Part shown: positions 8,205-14,494 of the stretch, in pieces | Layout of the letters: each line of letters starts with the position of its first letter | Position numbering within the stretch: position 1 is the first letter of the stretch | From: Collinsella sp. CAG:166 | Lineage (GTDB): Bacteria > Actinomycetota > Coriobacteriia > Coriobacteriales > Coriobacteriaceae | Direction of reading: 5' to 3' | DNA length: 15,518 bases | Assembly (NCBI GenBank): GCA_000434535.1 | Contig: FR878688.1 | Span: forward strand, 5,491 to 21,008 | Translations under genes and position numbers: made by a program | The notes under the pieces: generated by a model | What the model was told of the DNA's origin: nothing | What the model saw: the letters and a program-made list of their open reading frames with translations, nothing else | Databases searched by the model: none

Positions 8205-8218
8205 GCGGCAAGTTTTTG
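8205..8218 (+). repeat. Direct repeat copy 2, GCGGCAAGTTTTTG
   Basis: Exact second copy of the 14-base motif, 246 bases from the first. It is bracketed by GTCAAG on both sides (8196 and 8219). It lies between the nagB terminator and the regulator gene. Confidence 0.55.
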
Positions 8219-8241
8219 GTCAAGTGGGCGGAAAGGGATAG

Positions 8242-8270
8242 CAAAAAGGCCCCCGCAAAGCGGAGGCCTT
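8242..8270 (-). terminator. Intrinsic terminator of nagB
   Basis: Read on the - strand, AAGGCCTCCGC, a short loop and GCGGGGGCCTT form an 11-bp stem with one wobble, followed by a run of T. It lies 33 bases past the nagB stop codon and separates nagB from the regulator gene. Confidence 0.88.
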
Positions 8271-8302
8271 AGGCAAGGCTATGTCGAGCTGCAGGATTCG
8301 CG

Positions 8303-9031
8303 CTACTCGCAGAGCGAAAGGGCGGCCTCGTCGGCAACGACAACGCAGTTGGTGTGCAGCTGCAGGATCGAAGCCGGGCACTCGGGCGTAACCGGACCAT
8401 AGCACATGTCATGCACGGCCTGAGCCTTGGCCTCGCCGTTGGCGACGACCAGGATCATGCGGGCATACATGATGGTCTGGGTACCCATGGTGTAGGCCTG
8501 ACGGGGAACATCGTCGATACTGTCGAACAGGCGGCTGTTGGCCTGAATGGTGCTCTCGGTGAGGTCGACGCAGTGCGTGCCCTTGGAGAAGTGGTCATCG
8601 GGCTCGTTGAAGCCGATGTGGCCGTTGTTGCCAATACCGAGCAGCTGCAGATCCGGGTAACCGGCCTCGGCGACAATCTTGTCGTACTCAGAGCAGGCAG
8701 CGGCGGCGTCGGGGTTGGAACCGTCGGGCACATGCGTGTTGTTCAGGTCGATGTTGATGTGATCGAAGAAGTTCTCACGCATGAAATAGTGATAGCTCTG
8801 GGGATCGTCGTGCGAAAGGCCGCGATACTCGTCCAGGTTGTAGGTGCTGACCTCGGCAAAGTCGACGTCGCCCTTCTCGTACCAAGCAGCGAGCTGCTTG
8901 TAGGCACCGATCGGGGTGGAGCCGGTGGCAAGGCCCAACACGCAATCGGGCTTGAGGATAACCTGCGCCGAGATGATATTGGCGGCCTTGCGGCTCATAT
9001 CCTCGTAGTCTTTAGCTTTAATGATCTTCAT
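8303..9031 (-). CDS. nagB: Glucosamine-6-phosphate deaminase
   Basis: Converts glucosamine-6-phosphate to fructose-6-phosphate and ammonia, feeding amino sugars into glycolysis. The ATG at 9031 (AAAGGA upstream) gives 242 residues, the standard length. The phosphate-binding loop is GLATGSTP (33-40). The catalytic acid Asp67 lies in YNLDEYRGL. The active-site segment GIGNNGHIGFNEP carries His138 and Glu143, matching E. coli His143 and Glu148. Asn136 replaces E. coli Asp141; a non-Asp residue here also occurs in Firmicute NagB, so activity is still expected. The frame stays open further upstream but those residues are not NagB-like. A terminator follows. The gene upstream is a PTS EIIA protein, which fits uptake of amino sugars by the PTS followed by deamination. 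Confidence 0.95.
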   Translation of the reverse strand: MKIIKAKDYEDMSRKAANIISAQVILKPDCVLGLATGSTPIGAYKQLAAWYEKGDVDFAEVSTYNLDEYRGLSHDDPQSYHYFMRENFFDHINIDLNNTHVPDGSNPDAAAACSEYDKIVAEAGYPDLQLLGIGNNGHIGFNEPDDHFSKGTHCVDLTESTIQANSRLFDSIDDVPRQAYTMGTQTIMYARMILVVANGEAKAQAVHDMCYGPVTPECPASILQLHTNCVVVADEAALSLCE

Positions 9032-9228
9032 TACGCGTCCTTTCTCGTACAAGAGAGGCAAGGTCCCCTTACAAGCACTTGCCCGCGGCCCGCGTCGGCC
9101 GCAACCAACGTGTGCGGCCACCAGGGCGAGGTCGCGTAATGTATGTGTCTCGTGTCTAGCCGCGTCGAGGCCCCTGCCCGTCCACGGTGACCCGAAGCTG
9201 TTTAGCCTCGGACGTTTCCCATCTTGCC
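9032..9228 (-). promoter_or_regulatory. Long structured nagB leader
   Basis: This stretch before nagB has no gene. Read on the - strand it can fold into several local hairpins: CGAGGC with GCCTCG (long-range), GGCCGCA with TGCGGCC around nine bases, GCAAGTGCTTGT, and AAGG-GGA-CCTT just before the ribosome site AAAGGA. A TACAAT at 9280-9275 could be the -10 box, giving a leader of about 235 nt, although no good -35 is seen. I do not recognise a known riboswitch class. Confidence 0.4.
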
Positions 9229-9262
9229 ACGGAGGGCGTCCTCTTTCAAGGGCGCCCTCCGT
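9229..9262 (-). other. Strong 14-bp hairpin between crr and nagB
   Basis: ACGGAGGGCGTCCT (9229-9242) pairs with AGGGCGCCCTCCGT (9249-9262) through 14 bp, one of them a wobble, around a 6-base loop. It lies 40 bases past the crr stop codon. No U-run follows on the - strand, so it is either a non-canonical terminator or processing hairpin of crr, or the first structural element of the nagB leader. Confidence 0.7.
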
Positions 9263-9302
9263 AAACGTGTTTGAATTGTAGGCTAATGGCCATGTGCACT
9301 TG

Positions 9303-9800
9303 CTAGCGCTCGCGAGCAACGATGAGCTGGTCCATCTCTTCGACATGCACGCCAACGGAGCCCTTGATGCTCGAGAACTCAACGGAGTTGCACACCAAGA
9401 TGGGAACCGTCACATCGTAGCCCTCGGCAGCAATTGCCTCGCGATCGAACTCAATGAGTACATCGCCCTTATGGACGATGTCACCCACTTGCGCATGTAC
9501 GGTAAAGTGCTTGCCCTCGAGCTGAACAGTGTCCAGGCCAACGTGGATGAGCACGTCCAGACCATCGACCGTGTTAAGCGCAACGGCGTGTCCCGTGGGA
9601 AAAATGGCCTCGACCTTGGCGTCAGCCGGTGCAATCACACGCGTTCCGGTGGGCTGAATCGCCACGCCCTGGCCCAAAAGGCCGGTGGCAAACGTCTGGT
9701 CGTTTACCTCGGAAAGCGGAATGACGTCGCCCGAGATGGGAGCATCCAGCGTAAGGACTCGACCACGCATACCAAAAGACCTTAGGACTTTAGTGAACAT
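9303..9800 (-). CDS. crr: PTS glucose-type EIIA phosphocarrier protein
   Basis: A free-standing EIIA of the glucose/N-acetylglucosamine PTS family. It accepts phosphate from HPr and passes it to an EIIB domain at the membrane. The ATG at 9800 gives 165 residues, the usual size for a single EIIA(Glc) domain, and a GAGGGGG lies just upstream. An in-frame TTG at 9821 is less likely. The N-terminal block is LDAPISGDVIPLSEVNDQTFA. Paired active-site histidines are visible: His71 in FPTGHAVAL and His86, the expected phosphorylation site, in LDVLIHVGLDTV. No EIIB or EIIC domain is fused or adjacent, so the membrane permease is encoded elsewhere. It lies 71 bases downstream of glmM on the same strand, with no terminator between, so co-transcription is possible. 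Adjacency to nagB suggests an amino-sugar link. The symbol is given by family, not by proven function. Confidence 0.9.
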   Translation of the reverse strand: MFTKVLRSFGMRGRVLTLDAPISGDVIPLSEVNDQTFATGLLGQGVAIQPTGTRVIAPADAKVEAIFPTGHAVALNTVDGLDVLIHVGLDTVQLEGKHFTVHAQVGDIVHKGDVLIEFDREAIAAEGYDVTVPILVCNSVEFSSIKGSVGVHVEEMDQLIVARER

Positions 9801-9844
9801 GCTCCCCCTCGGACATACCAATCAATCAAAATAACCTTAACAGT

Positions 9845-9858
9845 TTACCACTTGGCAA
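9845..9858. promoter_or_regulatory. Near-palindrome between glmM and crr, possible operator
   Basis: TTACCACTTGGCAA is a near-palindrome (5 of 6 half-site bases match around AC/TT), 45 bases upstream of the crr start codon. On the - strand its TTGCCA could also be a -35 box, but the matching -10 (GTTATT) is poor. Tentative. Confidence 0.25.
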
Positions 9859-9871
9859 CGGTTTTTGACCA

Positions 9872-11209
9872 TTAGGGAAGTTCGCGCTTGACAACCTCGA
9901 CGATGTCGTCGACAACGCGCTGGGTCAGCTCGTGCGTCTCGGCCTCGGCCATCACGCGGACCAGCGGCTCGGTACCGCTCGGGCGCACCAGAATGCGGCC
10001 GCGGCCGTCAAGCTCCTTCTCGGCAGCAGCGACGGCATCCCAGATGGGCCGGCAATCGTCCAGACCAGCCTTGTTGTCGGAATGCACGTTGACGAGTACC
10101 TGCGGGTACTTCTTCATGATGCCGGCAAGATCGGTGAGGGTACGACCGGTGCGCTTGAGCACGGCCAGCAGCTGCAGAGCCGTCACCAGGCCGTCACCGG
10201 TGGTGTTGTGCTCCAGGAAGATGATGTGGCCGGACTGTTCGCCGCCGATGACGGCACCGTCCGCGAGCATGCGCTCCAGAACGTAGCGGTCGCCCACGGC
10301 GGTCTGAACCATCTCGAAGCCCTGTTCCTTCATAGCGATGGAGAAGCCCAGGTTGCACATGACGGTCGAGACGATCTCGGAGTTGGCGAGCTTGCCGCGA
10401 GCGGCAAGGTCAGAACCGCAGATAGCCAGGATGTAGTCACCGTCGATCTCGTTGCCCTCGCTGTCCACGAACAGCACGCGGTCGGCGTCGCCGTCGTGGG
10501 CCAGACCGATATCGGCATGGGTGCGCAGCACGAGCTCGCGCAGGGGCTCGAGGTGCGTAGAGCCGCACTCAACGTTAATGTCGGTGCCGCAATAATCGGT
10601 GTTGATGGCATGGACCGTGGCGCCTAGGCGCTGCAGCGCGGCGGGCGTAGTCTGGCAGGAAGCACCGTGACCGCAGTCGACGGCAACGACCAGGCCATCG
10701 AGCCTCAGGCCATCAAGCGTATCGATGGCGTGGTCGACGTATGCCTTGCGGGCGTCCTTCATCTTGATGATGTGGCCCACGCCGGCACCGGTCGGCAGCG
10801 TATCGGCAGCCATGGCTTCCTCGGACATGACCCAGGCGCTGATCTCTTCCTCAACCGCGTCGGGAAGCTTCATGCCCTTGCGGCTAAAGAACTTGATGCC
10901 GTTGAACTCCGGCGGATTGTGCGAAGCAGAGATGACGATGCCGCCATCGAGCTCGTTTTGAACGGTGAGCAGTGCCACGGCCGGCGTAGGGATAACGCCG
11001 CAGCAATGCGGGCGACCGCCCTCGGCCATAATGCCAGCGGTCAGAGCACTCTCGAGCATGGTGCCCGAAAGACGCGTATCGCGACCGATGCAAATGTCCG
11101 GGCCAAGGAACTTGGTCGCCGCGCGGCCCAGACGAAATGCAAGGTCGCACGAGAGGTCGGCGTTGGCGACGCCACGGACGCCATCGGTACCGAAGATGTT
11201 CTGGGGCAT
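9872..11209 (-). CDS. glmM: Phosphoglucosamine mutase
   Basis: Interconverts glucosamine-6-phosphate and glucosamine-1-phosphate, the step leading to UDP-GlcNAc for peptidoglycan. The ATG at 11209 (AAGGAG, 7-base spacing) gives 445 residues, typical of GlmM, and begins MPQNIFGTDGVRG, the usual N-terminus. The phosphoserine loop ISASHNPP places the catalytic Ser at position 96. The magnesium loop DGDADR, the sugar-binding loop GGEQSGH and the C-terminal phosphate-binding RPSGTEPLVRVMAEA are all present. GlmM rather than phosphomannomutase is indicated by the FGTDGVRG start and the GGEQSGHIIF motif. It follows rpsI with a strong terminator 50 bases before its start codon, so it needs its own promoter in that short gap or partial read-through. 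I see no clear promoter there. Confidence 0.96.
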   Translation of the reverse strand: MPQNIFGTDGVRGVANADLSCDLAFRLGRAATKFLGPDICIGRDTRLSGTMLESALTAGIMAEGGRPHCCGVIPTPAVALLTVQNELDGGIVISASHNPPEFNGIKFFSRKGMKLPDAVEEEISAWVMSEEAMAADTLPTGAGVGHIIKMKDARKAYVDHAIDTLDGLRLDGLVVAVDCGHGASCQTTPAALQRLGATVHAINTDYCGTDINVECGSTHLEPLRELVLRTHADIGLAHDGDADRVLFVDSEGNEIDGDYILAICGSDLAARGKLANSEIVSTVMCNLGFSIAMKEQGFEMVQTAVGDRYVLERMLADGAVIGGEQSGHIIFLEHNTTGDGLVTALQLLAVLKRTGRTLTDLAGIMKKYPQVLVNVHSDNKAGLDDCRPIWDAVAAAEKELDGRGRILVRPSGTEPLVRVMAEAETHELTQRVVDDIVEVVKRELP

Positions 11210-11258
11210 AGGATCGCTCCTTCCCAAGTGGGCAAAACGCAGTCACCCACCCTAGTCG

Positions 11259-11302
11259 AAAAAGAAAAGCGGGACCCACCGAGCAGTCGGTAGGCCCCGC
11301 TT
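11259..11302 (-). terminator. Intrinsic terminator of rplM-rpsI
   Basis: Read on the - strand, AAGCGGGGCCTACCGA and TCGGTGGGTCCCGCTT make a 16-bp stem with two wobbles around CTGC, followed by TTCTTTTT. It lies about 30 bases past the rpsI stop codon and about 50 bases before glmM. Confidence 0.92.
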
Positions 11303-11332
11303 GTACATTGTATCTCGTAAGGAGATAAAACC

Positions 11333-11728
<396 letters not shown>

Positions 11729-11730
11729 CT

Positions 11731-12174
11731 TTAAGCCTCCAGCTCAATCTTCGTGGGGTTCTGGGCAGCGTGCGGATGCTCGGCACCAGCGTAGACCTTA
11801 AGCTTGGTCATCTGGGCACGGCCGAGGGTGGTCTTGGGCAGCATACCGCGAACGGCACGCTCGATGACCTTCTCCGGGTGCTTCTCCATAGCCTGGCGGA
11901 AGCTCTCAGCCTTGAGGCCGCCGTTGTAGCCGCTGTGGCGATAATAGGTCTTCGTGTCGGCCTTGTTACCGGTAAGCTGGACCTTATCGGCGTTGATGAC
12001 GACAACGAAGTCGCCGCAGTCGCTGTTGGGCGTGAACTGGGGCTTGTTCTTACCGCGCAGGATCATTGCGATCTGGGTGGCAAGACGGCCCAGGACAGCA
12101 CCATCGGCGTCGACGAGAACCCAGTTGCGCTGGACCTCGCCCTGCTTGGCGTAGTGAGTCGATTTCGAAATCAC
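11731..12174 (-). CDS. rplM: 50S ribosomal protein L13 (uL13)
   Basis: A 147-residue large-subunit assembly protein. Conserved segments include WVLVDADGAVLGRLAT, GDFVVVINADKVQLTGNK, KTYYRHSGYNGGLK, RAVRGMLPKTTLGR and LKVYAGAEHPHAAQNP. It starts at GTG (12174), preceded by GGAGGAG with 5-base spacing; no ATG is available nearby in frame. It is the first gene of the rplM-rpsI operon and has its own promoter and a short leader with a hairpin. Confidence 0.98.
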   Translation of the reverse strand: MISKSTHYAKQGEVQRNWVLVDADGAVLGRLATQIAMILRGKNKPQFTPNSDCGDFVVVINADKVQLTGNKADTKTYYRHSGYNGGLKAESFRQAMEKHPEKVIERAVRGMLPKTTLGRAQMTKLKVYAGAEHPHAAQNPTKIELEA

Positions 12175-12202
12175 TTAGACTCCTCCATGTACAGTACGTG
12201 TT

Positions 12203-12234
12203 GTTACAGAGATTCACGGGGCTCTGCAAGTAAC
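12203..12234 (-). promoter_or_regulatory. Leader hairpin upstream of rplM
   Basis: On the - strand, GTTAC and AGAG pair with CTCT and GTAAC. A four-base TTGC bulge lies on the 5' side, around a 10-base loop. It lies right at the predicted 5' end of the rplM transcript. Position and size would suit autogenous control by L13, as known for the L13 leader of Firmicutes, but I cannot show that it is the same RNA. Confidence 0.4.
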
Positions 12235-12240
12235 CCGTCC

Positions 12241-12268
12241 ATATTACCCCGCTCGCCGTACGAGTCAA
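12241..12268 (-). promoter_or_regulatory. Promoter of rplM-rpsI
   Basis: On the - strand, TTGACT (12268-12263) and TAATAT (12246-12241) are separated by 16 bases. The -35 matches the housekeeping consensus at 5 of 6 positions and the -10 at 4 of 6. The predicted transcription start near 12234 gives a leader of about 60 nt. Confidence 0.65.
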
Positions 12269-12367
12269 CAGGTATTTTGGCTCCGATCAGAGTTTCTGCA
12301 CATGTCATCCACGAGCTGTGATTTTTCCAGCTCTTTAGCTGTTTTCATTTTTGAGGGTTCGCCGTCC

Positions 12368-13246
12368 CTAGCACTCAACGAACTCTTGGATTTCCGCGAG
12401 CAGGCGCTTTGCCTCCTGGCGGCCCTGAATATACAGGTCCAAAAGCTTTGCCGGATCGTGCTCGATATGGCCGACCTCGACCGGCTTTTGCGGAGCGACG
12501 ACCAACGCACGGCCCTCGCGCTCATACTTCCACAGGTGCATGCGCTGGATGTTGTAACGGTCATGGCGCGTCTCGATAGCCTCGAGCAGATAGGGGTAGT
12601 CGGCATAACGCGCACGCGCGGCCGGCAAAAACTCGTAGGGCTTTTTCTCATACGAACGGTCCTGCGTGACGATGACGACCGCACGGTCGAAGCCCGCCTC
12701 CTCGAGCACATGCTCGATGGGGACCGAATCGGCAACGCCACCGTCGACGTATTTGTGCCCGTCGATCTCGACCGGAGGCGTCACCAGCGGCAACGAAGTC
12801 GAGGCGCGCACGGCGTCGAGATCGAGCACGGCGCTTTTGACCGGAAGGTACGCGGCGGTTCCGAACAGCATGTCCGTCGCGACGGCGTACATCTCGATGG
12901 GGCTCGCATCGAACGTCTCGTTGTCAAAGGGGTCCAGGCGGTCCTGGACATCGTTGAAGATGAAGTCGTAACCCACAATGGAGCCCGTGGACGCAAACGA
13001 TGCGGCGCCCATGAAGCGGCTATCGTTGCAGAAAGCCAGGTTGATGCGGTTGGCACGGCCGATCTGGTGCGACTTGTAGTTCACGCCGTTGAGGGCGCCG
13101 GCCGATACGCCATATACCGCCGGAATCTCGACGCCGGCCTCCATGAGAACGTCGAGCACGCCCGCGGTAAACTGCCCGCGAAAACTACCGCCCTCCAAAA
13201 CGAGCGCGACCTTGCCGGCGTTCTTTGCCTTATCTCCTGCAGTCAT
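12368..13246 (-). CDS. Patatin-like phospholipase family protein
   Basis: A probable serine lipid acyl-hydrolase using a Ser-Asp dyad. The 292-residue protein opens with VALVLEGGSFRGQFTAG, containing the oxyanion-hole GGxxRG (19-24). The nucleophile motif GVSAG (46-50) puts the catalytic Ser at 48. The partner Asp is in VDGGVADSVP (Asp168 of DGG). The C-terminal third (about 200-292) resembles the extension found in bacterial YjjU-like patatins, with the charged LWKYEREGRALVVAP block. No signal peptide or membrane segment is seen, so it is probably cytoplasmic or membrane-associated. The ATG at 13246 follows AGGAGG. The substrate is unknown. It lies downstream of ssrA on the same strand but beyond a strong terminator, and so needs its own promoter within 13247-13350. 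Confidence 0.9.
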   Translation of the reverse strand: MTAGDKAKNAGKVALVLEGGSFRGQFTAGVLDVLMEAGVEIPAVYGVSAGALNGVNYKSHQIGRANRINLAFCNDSRFMGAASFASTGSIVGYDFIFNDVQDRLDPFDNETFDASPIEMYAVATDMLFGTAAYLPVKSAVLDLDAVRASTSLPLVTPPVEIDGHKYVDGGVADSVPIEHVLEEAGFDRAVVIVTQDRSYEKKPYEFLPAARARYADYPYLLEAIETRHDRYNIQRMHLWKYEREGRALVVAPQKPVEVGHIEHDPAKLLDLYIQGRQEAKRLLAEIQEFVEC

Positions 13247-13314
13247 ATTGACCTCCTGCGATTGCGTTTTGGCTTTCTTCTACCCAGTTTTGGGATGGCG
13301 AGCGCATGGGTTTT

Positions 13315-13337
13315 GGAGCAGAGTTCGATTCTCCGCG
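13315..13337 (+). repeat. Inverted partial copy of the ssrA 3' end
   Basis: Read on the + strand this sequence matches the T-arm and the start of the 3' acceptor strand of the tmRNA, which is encoded on the - strand at 13404-13426. Bases 13321-13337 (GAGTTCGATTCTCCGCG) are an exact 17-nt match, and 21 of 23 bases match overall. It lies just past the ssrA terminator. It lacks the CCA end and the rest of the molecule, so it is a remnant rather than a gene. Confidence 0.8.
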
Positions 13338-13350
13338 GTACGGACTGGAA

Positions 13351-13386
13351 ATAAAAAGGCAGGTAGATACGAATATCTACCTGCCT
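13351..13386 (-). terminator. Intrinsic terminator of ssrA
   Basis: A perfect 13-bp stem, AGGCAGGTAGATA and its complement around a 4-base loop, is followed on the - strand by TTTTTATTT. It begins nine bases beyond the encoded CCA end of tmRNA. Confidence 0.92.
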
Positions 13387-13394
13387 GTTACTTA

Positions 13395-13758
13395 TGGTGG
13401 AGGCGCGGAGAATCGAACTCCGGTCCACGAAAGCCCCCTGATTGGCATCTCCAAGCTCAGTCGCTGGTTTAGTCTCGGACGCTTTGCGCGCAGCGACACG
13501 CTCGCGGCGTCCTAACCGGTTCGGTCTTAGCCTGCGCCATACCGATTACGTGCACAGGAGCATTCCCCTAACATGACGTCGCACCGGTGTCGGGGAAATC
13601 ACCGGGTTGACGCGCCGCTATAAACTAAGCAGCGAGAGCCATAGGCTCAAAAGAAGAGTTGTTGTCAATTCAATTTGACGGTACCCCTGTTTAACGAGGC
13701 GAGGAGACCTCGGCTTGCTTCCTCTCTCAGAGCTATCGTGTCGAAACCAGTCGCCCCC
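13395..13758 (-). ncRNA. ssrA: Transfer-messenger RNA (tmRNA)
   Basis: A 364-nt single-piece tmRNA for rescue of stalled ribosomes. The 5' end GGGGGCGACUGGUUUCGAC is the standard tmRNA beginning. Its first seven bases pair with CGCCUCC before the encoded ACCA end (one GU pair). The T-arm near the 3' end is GGAGUUCGAUUCUCC. The tag frame lies at 13666-13625 and ends GCU CUC GCU GCU UAG. It probably encodes DNNSSFEPMALAA, with the typical ALAA degradation signal. An in-frame UGA two codons before the GAC limits where the resume codon can be. A terminator follows directly. The promoter was not identified with confidence; TAAGAT at about 13860 on the - strand is a weak -10 candidate. Confidence 0.96.
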
Positions 13759-13827
13759 GAATGTCGGGAAAGTCTGGATGGCATTGGGCACGAGCACCCA
13801 ACACCCGTCGACTTTTCAAGGAACATA

Positions 13828-13841
13828 CGGGGCGAGCCCCG
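13828..13841. repeat. GC palindrome upstream of ssrA
   Basis: CGGGGCGAGCCCCG has a 6-bp perfect stem around two bases, 70 bases upstream of the mature tmRNA 5' end. It could be part of the precursor leader. The rest of 13759-13995 shows no gene. Confidence 0.35.
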
Positions 13842-13953
13842 CTTGTGAAGTGTTATCTTACCACGTTCTGAAAGCGGACAGCTGTTCTATGCACGAGCTG
13901 TGAAGACCCCAATGTGCGCCGCACTTCGCACTTTTGTTACCGATCGCGTCACG

Positions 13954-13959
13954 TATATT
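13954..13959 (+). promoter_or_regulatory. Candidate -10 box for the 13996 gene
   Basis: TATATT lies 37 bases before the start codon. With a 17-base spacer the -35 would be CTTTTG, a weak match, so only the -10 is plausible on sequence. Confidence 0.35.
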
Positions 13960-13995
13960 TTCGCCAAGCAAAATTGACCCGTCGAAAGGACCGTT

Positions 13996-14430
13996 ATGGA
14001 TACCAAGCAGCAACTCGTCAATGCCCTCGCAGGCCTGGGTTCAACCATTACCGAAGCTATGGATGTCATCGAAGGCTTTGTCCCCTGCGGACATCCCGCC
14101 CTCACGGTTTCGAACGCCCTTGTTGCGCTGGACGCTGACGATGATGCAGCTCTCGCCCAGCAGCTTGAGACCGTCGAGGGCTTTATCGACCACGTGAGTG
14201 AGAACCGCGGCGTGACCGCCTACCACGGCGTCGAGGTCGAGCTCGCGGGTCCCAAAGCCGATCTGCTCGCAGCAATCCGCGAGGTAGGCACCCTTATGCA
14301 GACCGCAAGCGTCAAGAACACCCAGGTCAACGAGTGGGTCTACCGCAGCCTGGCAGCACTCGACAGTTCCGACGAAAAGGCAGCCGAAAAGCTCGCAGAA
14401 AGTCCCGCCATTAAGGCCGAGCTTTTGTAA
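13996..14430 (+). CDS. Hypothetical protein with internal duplication
   Basis: Not recognised as any named family. The 144-residue protein starts at ATG after AAAGGA. It is acidic, probably all-helical and soluble, with no signal peptide or membrane segment and a single Cys (CGHP at about 31-34). Two parts of the protein resemble each other. KQQLVNALAGLGSTITEA (4-21) matches KADLLAAIREVGTLMQTA (87-104). NALVALDADDDAALAQQL (40-57) matches RSLAALDSSDEKAAEKLA (117-134). The shared core is LxALDxxDxxAAxxL. The gene probably arose by duplication of a helical unit. It diverges from ssrA and converges with the toxin gene. Codon choice looks like the host's. Function unknown. Confidence 0.8.
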   Translation: MDTKQQLVNALAGLGSTITEAMDVIEGFVPCGHPALTVSNALVALDADDDAALAQQLETVEGFIDHVSENRGVTAYHGVEVELAGPKADLLAAIREVGTLMQTASVKNTQVNEWVYRSLAALDSSDEKAAEKLAESPAIKAELL

Positions 14431-14445
14431 ATGTAAATAGCAGAC

Positions 14446-14482
14446 GCGGGTCCCTTGGCGCATCGTCGTCCAAGAGGCCCGC
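14446..14482. terminator. Hairpin between convergent genes
   Basis: GCGGGTCCCTTGG pairs with CCAAGAGGCCCGC through one wobble and one mismatch around about nine bases. It lies between the stop codons of two convergent genes. Neither side has a proper U-run, so its role as a two-way terminator is only probable. Confidence 0.45.
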
Positions 14483-14494
14483 AAACAGTTCGCG

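Larger units (their letters stand above)
7855..8241. other. 387-bp intergenic region upstream of the STAND regulator
   Basis: No credible coding sequence was found on either strand. The region contains the ribosome site of the regulator gene (GAGGAG on the - strand), two copies of GCGGCAAGTTTTTG (listed separately) and AT-rich patches. It must hold the regulator's promoter, because the nagB terminator lies at its right end, but I could not pick out a convincing -35/-10 pair. Confidence 0.6.

Noticed and set aside
8354..9139. Long + strand frame opposite nagB
   Set aside because: Shadow of nagB; the translation is a Val/Gly/Ala-rich mirror with no motif and no ribosome site.
9032..9262. glmS-type ribozyme in the amino-sugar region
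   Set aside because: The downstream gene is nagB, not glmS, and I cannot match the leader to the glmS ribozyme core.
9032..9382. In-frame upstream extension of nagB
   Set aside because: The ATG at 9031 gives the standard NagB N-terminus (MKIIKAKDYEDM) and length with a good ribosome site. The upstream residues are not conserved NagB sequence and overlap crr.
9932..10627. Long + strand frame opposite glmM
   Set aside because: Shadow of glmM. All GlmM motifs are intact on the - strand.
12302..13354. 350-codon + strand frame opposite the patatin gene
   Set aside because: Mirror of the patatin-like gene, which has a perfect ribosome site and catalytic motifs on the other strand.
13247..13426. 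Classic att site (direct repeat) of an island at ssrA
   Set aside because: The repeated segment is inverted, not direct, and no integrase gene is present in the window.
13306..13515. Small + strand frame ending in a peptide like those often annotated next to ssrA (GGGAENRTPVHESPLIG)
   Set aside because: It is the antisense of the tmRNA 3' end, a known annotation artefact.
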